In this document: piece by piece, positions 6,101-8,356 of the stretch | Layout: the number at the start of each line of letters is the position of its first letter | Numbering within the stretch: position 1 is the first letter of the stretch | Source: Oscillospiraceae bacterium | Lineage (GTDB): Bacteria; Bacillota; Clostridia; Oscillospirales; Oscillospiraceae | Assembly (NCBI GenBank): GCA_017501805.1 | Contig: JAFVWG010000039.1 | Span: 1-8,356 of the forward strand | DNA: 8,356 bases | Direction of reading: 5' to 3' | Program-made: the position numbers and the translations under genes | Notes under the pieces: model-generated | What the model saw: only the letters and a program-made list of their open reading frames with translations | Database searches by the model: none | Told to the model about the DNA's origin: nothing

Positions 6101-8356
6101 TCGTATGCGTCGATGTATTTGAACCTCTGGTCCTTGTTTACGGCCACGATCGGCAGCGCCTTCGTCAAGTCGTCAATGAGGGCCTGCATATAAAGCGCCG
6201 GGGATAAGGTCTTGCTGGTATCGCGGAGCTTGCAGTAAAGGTCTTTGAGGTCCTGATAAAGCGCGCCATACCAAAGCTGGAAGAGCAGATTTTCCGAGCC
6301 GTTCACGATCTTGCCGCCGTTGTATTCGTCCCACATTTCCGCGTAGTACGGGAATTGGTCGTAGCCGTTGTTGTCGGCCGCAAGGCAGGAGTCCATATCG
6401 TACAGCATTGCGTATACGGGGTCGAATGTGGAACTCTCCCAGTCCACGTCGCTGATGTCCACGGTGCCATCTGCTGCGATCAAGCTCGATACTGTGATTT
6501 CCTCGCCAGCTGTGTTGAGGATCCTCTGGTTGTTGGTTCTCGGAACCGCGAAGAAGTTCTTGCTGAAGTTATCAACAAGAAGCGGGACTTCGTTGGCGAT
6601 GAAGTAGTGCGCGAAGTGATGCGGGTTGAAGTGCCATGCAAATTCGCGCCTGAAAATCGCCAGCTTCAGGTCGTAGTCGTTGGTGTAGGTTTCACCGTTG
6701 TACGTGCCGCCTCCGCTGGTTTTACTTGCTGCGAGGTAGTTTGCTCTTTGAACGACCCAGCTGTATGTCATCTGCATACGGTCGAGGTTCGGGAGCAGTC
6801 CTTCGTCTTCAAGATCTCCCTGGTCGGGATACGAGCTCTCCAGGGCGTCCATCCATGCCGGGTAATTGTTACCGTCTTTGTCGGTTCTCGGCTCCTGTAG
6901 TTTGTCGGTTTTCCAGTTACAGATGTCTTCCGAGTTGTCGAGGTATTCCCACATCTGGCATACGGTGTTGTTGCCGTTATCGCCTTCGGTTACAAGACCG
7001 AACGCTTCCGCGTTGCTCTTGTCGTTGTTGAGGCAGTATCTGCCGATGAATGTCGGGGTGTCCTCTGCGGTGTCTCTCTGGAACATCAGGATCGGATATC
7101 CCTTGATGGAGGTCTGGTATGCCGCATTCTCTTTCTGCTGCGGGGTCTGCTCTTCGAGGAGAGTCTGCCAGTAGTTCGCGTTGCCGGTGTTTGCGCTGTC
7201 GGGCGACATATAGTCCGCCTTCACGCAGATTGTGTTAACCGGGATCATACCAGGCATAATAGCGACCTTGACTTTCTTGAATTCGCCGTTAACGAGGCGG
7301 TAGAAGGTGATCTTGTAGTTCTTCTTCAGGTAGTACTGCGAGCTGGTGCCCTGGACGTTGTTTACGTTTCCGTATTTGCCTTCGGCGTCCTGCTCCATGT
7401 AGTCCCATTCGATGTAGTAGCCGTCCTCGGTGCTTCCGTCCGGTTTGTAAAGCTGACAGCCGATTTTTACCTTGTCGCCCTTGTAGGCAGAAAGGACGCC
7501 GGTCAGCACCATGCTCGGATACTTCATAATGCTCAAATAGAAGTCGATATCGTCGTTGTCGTCCACGATATCGTTGGCGTCGTAGACTGCGATCTTCTCG
7601 TTTGTGCTCGGTAGGTCTGCGATGTAGTTTTTCAGCACGCCTGCGTCATCCAGCGCGTAGTCGTAGAAGCGCATCGTGTAAACGTCGAGGATACAGCCTT
7701 CCGCCTCCAGCTTCGGTATCGCCTTGCTGGTTGTGAAGTTGTCGCCGCTGTAAGGAACCGCCGAGGCCATTTCGCCGTTGATGTAAATCCTGATGAGCTG
7801 CTTCGGAGTTCCGTCTTCCTCTTCGTAGTAGCCGTTCTGCTCTATGACAAAAGTCAAGCGCACCTTTCCCTGTGTCGAAGAATAGGGAACGTAAGGGAGG
7901 GCGTTCTTGTTGAGAATATTTCCTTCGTCGTCCTGCTCGATGCTCATTGCGTCGGAGAGGATGTATGCTCTCGAAGGGAACACCTTCACGCCGATTCCGC
8001 TGTCTTCGTCGTATAAGGTGACGATGCTCTTGGTTTCGTCTGTTACCTTCTGCGTTCTGAAGGAAACCTCGAAGGTACGACCGGCCGTGGTAGGACTGCC
8101 TGCGAACTGGATGTCCTGGTTCTGGTCGTCCTTCCAGGACGAAGCAAAGAACGGCAGGTTAATCTGTGCCGAGGCGCCGCCGCTGACCCTCAATACCGGG
8201 TAGCCGTCGGCATCACTTACCCAGCCGTTGCTGCGGTAATTGAAACCGGAAAGAGTGCCCTTGATGGTTGTCTGGACGTTGTCCTTGCTGGTGTATGCTG
8301 CAGATAGCACCGTCTTCGCTGCGTCGTTGTTGCTTCTTCCTGAAGCAGAGAACGTC
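3145..8356 (-). CDS. Giant DGR-diversified phage tail/adhesin protein (5' end outside window)
   Basis: 1,736 codons are visible; the frame is still open at the window edge, so the GTG at 8310 is not taken as the start. Likely a phage receptor-binding or tail-tip protein. Order from N to C: LamG/concanavalin-like jelly roll (about 8290-7600: IRIYINGEMASAVPY, then LDVYTMRFYDYALDDAGVL); a middle part with QGTSSQYYLKKNYKITFYR (7308-7361) and CVKADYMSPDSANTGNANYW, faintly like CotH; a long region rich in aromatic and acidic residues (to about 5900); leucine-rich repeats (about 5735-5230: LQNLSLCQNLTELILGSNA, LEKLNICNLTALGG); two InlB/Listeria-Bacteroides-type repeats (about 5045-4855 and 4845-4580: VATFQDYDGTVLK, PTKEGHILVGWQDDAG, LFAAW); a linker; and a C-terminal DUF6273/C-type-lectin/FGE-like domain (about 3560-3145: FLDQLPIGLLNTIIPVFK, YKMWQASYIEVGSNT, GWWERSPYRSN). 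The VR covers its last part; 11 residues follow it. No signal peptide can be judged. Confidence 0.93.
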   Translation of the reverse strand, partial: TFSASGRSNNDAAKTVLSAAYTSKDNVQTTIKGTLSGFNYRSNGWVSDADGYPVLRVSGGASAQINLPFFASSWKDDQNQDIQFAGSPTTAGRTFEVSFRTQKVTDETKSIVTLYDEDSGIGVKVFPSRAYILSDAMSIEQDDEGNILNKNALPYVPYSSTQGKVRLTFVIEQNGYYEEEDGTPKQLIRIYINGEMASAVPYSGDNFTTSKAIPKLEAEGCILDVYTMRFYDYALDDAGVLKNYIADLPSTNEKIAVYDANDIVDDNDDIDFYLSIMKYPSMVLTGVLSAYKGDKVKIGCQLYKPDGSTEDGYYIEWDYMEQDAEGKYGNVNNVQGTSSQYYLKKNYKITFYRLVNGEFKKVKVAIMPGMIPVNTICVKADYMSPDSANTGNANYWQTLLEEQTPQQKENAAYQTSIKGYPILMFQRDTAEDTPTFIGRYCLNNDKSNAEAFGLVTEGDNGNNTVCQMWEYLDNSEDICNWKTDKLQEPRTDKDGNNYPAWMDALESSYPDQGDLEDEGLLPNLDRMQMTYSWVVQRANYLAASKTSGGGTYNGETYTNDYDLKLAIFRREFAWHFNPHHFAHYFIANEVPLLVDNFSKNFFAVPRTNNQRILNTAGEEITVSSLIAADGTVDISDVDWESSTFDPVYAMLYDMDSCLAADNNGYDQFPYYAEMWDEYNGGKIVNGSENLLFQLWYGALYQDLKDLYCKLRDTSKTLSPALYMQALIDDLTKALPIVAVNKDQRFKYIDAYEGGYFNYETNSWLYTSAFMYLVKSTMESYHRDFITKRFAMLDSKYLEDSYMEDNFNFRTNRGQSDPDDLAFEVSPCQALYCYTEWGNSGTYVGGKCLEGETIEMKPKASGNWSDIVVAVYGASHIKSLGDLSVLYPSKLQNLSLCQNLTELILGSNAEGYNNSKLTSVSDVSYLKMLEKLNICNLTALGGTVDLSNCDVIEEFYATGSAIAAVVFPKGGYLKRVELPAGITSLEIVDHSDMEHFTMESYANILRLRVENTPSVDTAAIIAARGTNLNRIRLVGVNWNLADESVLRTIASESMKGKVIDANGNAVEDSNSYPTITGTVTIGRIQKSLLERLNTIYPDLNIRYTTLYHVATFQDYDGTVLKTEEVNDGESATAPVAPERANTVQYVYAFRGYDKNYSNIKADTVLTALYSEALQQYDIEFRLNQNDQNAIETVQGVSYGSSYSYPAELPTKEGHILVGWQDDAGHIYEYKQQMPNDSASIDADGLPEVIKLFAAWEAVEMPANSKAFNQLTHGERLWCAIAIQRGEAEGCTVVYYNDTQEYIITDLTSLATVTIGAGDVKQHVLYNGETLTQQVADFNHDYLDGTKTGKAGISYMMKNCLTDPGNMNPNFKHSFNYQIGDDEPVVNDDADYSSPTHAKLTNTHVATAEEVAAGFVEVKSLGQTYLSAIEVNHADGTKTTWAFDSKGFYIGTDSDKISQNTWYKSDTNVDASNPFYKIGKMLQSAGVNILNADGAVQTGWNANQQTWAFVINQELTFADFGGLKIDTTGSDSLNVAEYNAYNGNGKSRICFCGDHTNDWNNFLEVSQNAVISVPVAEGDTVTVKAYGSSRNAGGYERTRMAKWANTTFLDQLPIGLLNTIIPVFKTSSIGNRSYVVTGKQYKMWQASYIEVGSNTNVHPYTEEGSRYPIFTNDASRIKYRADGTGAVSGWWERSPYRSNSYNFYYVDASGSPGSYYGASGARGVCLGFCSGEASDSEA
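3182..3196 (-). promoter_or_regulatory. IMH-like 3' end of VR (adenine-free)
   Basis: The last 15 bp of VR in coding orientation (TGGCGTGTGCCTCGG) are identical to TR 2432-2446 and contain no adenine, so they cannot be mutated by the adenine-specific process. In other DGRs the GC-rich 3' end of VR (IMH, initiation of mutagenic homing) is where cDNA integration begins. The assignment here is by position and composition. Unlike BPP-1, where IMH and its TR counterpart differ at a few bases, identity here is complete and then ends abruptly. Confidence 0.6.
3182..3314 (-). repeat. DGR variable repeat (VR)
   Basis: This 133-bp 3' segment of the large tail gene is the recipient of mutagenised cDNA. 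Against TR it has 21 substitutions, all at TR adenines: 15 A to G, 5 A to T, 1 A to C, and none at G, C or T. They change 16 codons, always at codon positions 1 or 2. The present residues at the variable sites, in order, are G, Y, S, Y, Y, D, A, S, G, S, Y, Y, G, S, G and R. Fixed residues between them (WWERSP, NFY, ASG, GVCLG) are typical of the C-type-lectin fold of DGR proteins, where variable residues cluster on the ligand-binding surface. The reading frame is intact. Confidence 0.97.
3298..3321. other. Inverted repeat across the upstream VR border
   Basis: Perfect 10-bp arms at 3298-3307 and 3312-3321 with a 4-nt loop (3308-3311). It lies inside coding sequence (residues A-D-G-T-G-A-V-S) and crosses the point (3314/3315) where VR and TR homology ends. 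In TR the outer arm is replaced by unrelated bases (from 2565), so the palindrome exists only at the target. Whether it has a role is unknown; a coincidence of the Gly/Ala/Ser codons is possible. Confidence 0.5.

Noticed and set aside
4150..6900. Long plus-strand open frames (for example 4150-4857, 5035-5694, 6355-6900)
   Set aside because: They are antisense to the large tail gene, rich in Val/Cys/Arg typical of shadow frames, and lack ribosome binding sites.
8308..8310. GTG at 8310 as the true start of the large tail gene
   Set aside because: The frame remains open through all 15 codons upstream to the window edge with no ribosome binding site, so the gene is cut by the window.

Overview
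The window is a stretch of a phage or prophage late (tail to lysis) region carrying a complete diversity-generating retroelement (DGR). The host is probably a gut-type Firmicute of class Clostridia. That inference rests on strong AAAGGAGG-type ribosome binding sites before nearly every gene, a CD1375-like mini-protein, and the gene order: huge adhesin-like tail protein, small proteins, small membrane protein. All supported genes lie on the minus strand, so transcription runs from high to low coordinates. No plus-strand gene, tRNA, rRNA, CRISPR array or insertion sequence was seen.

Layout in the direction of transcription. (1) 8356-3145: the last 1,736 codons of a giant multidomain tail or adhesin protein whose 5' end lies outside the window. 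It has a LamG-like jelly roll, a long middle part with a faint CotH-like motif, leucine-rich repeats, two InlB-type repeats, and a C-terminal C-type-lectin/FGE-like domain. The 133-bp variable repeat (VR, 3182-3314) ends 11 codons before the stop. (2) 3131-3105: a perfect 11-bp-stem hairpin just after the gene, at the place where DGRs carry their target-recognition hairpin or cruciform. (3) 3071-2598: the accessory protein Avd. (4) 2597-2150: a gene-free stretch holding the template repeat (TR, 2432-2564) and a spacer with an 8-bp hairpin, presumably the template RNA. (5) 2149-950: the DGR reverse transcriptase, with FDxxxFFDSI, LGxxxSQ and YMDD motifs. (6) 1004-1: four small phage genes, namely a 142-aa protein, a 43-aa CD1375-like protein, a 75-aa helical protein, and the start of a small membrane protein.

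TR and VR align without gaps over 133 bp. They differ at 21 positions, and in the coding orientation all 21 are adenines in TR (A to G 15, A to T 5, A to C 1). This is the direct signature of adenine-specific mutagenic retrohoming. The RT and Avd would copy the TR transcript with errors at A, and the cDNA would replace VR, changing 16 residues of the lectin-like tip of the tail protein. The template contains 17 AAY codons, which cannot mutate to stop codons when only the A bases change.

The main points beyond the standard DGR are an inverted repeat that straddles the upstream VR border and is broken in TR, a skewed substitution spectrum, near-invariance of adenines outside AAY codons, a five-codon AAC run in TR, a 15-bp adenine-free block at the homing-initiation end, and a 55-bp overlap between the RT gene and the next phage gene.
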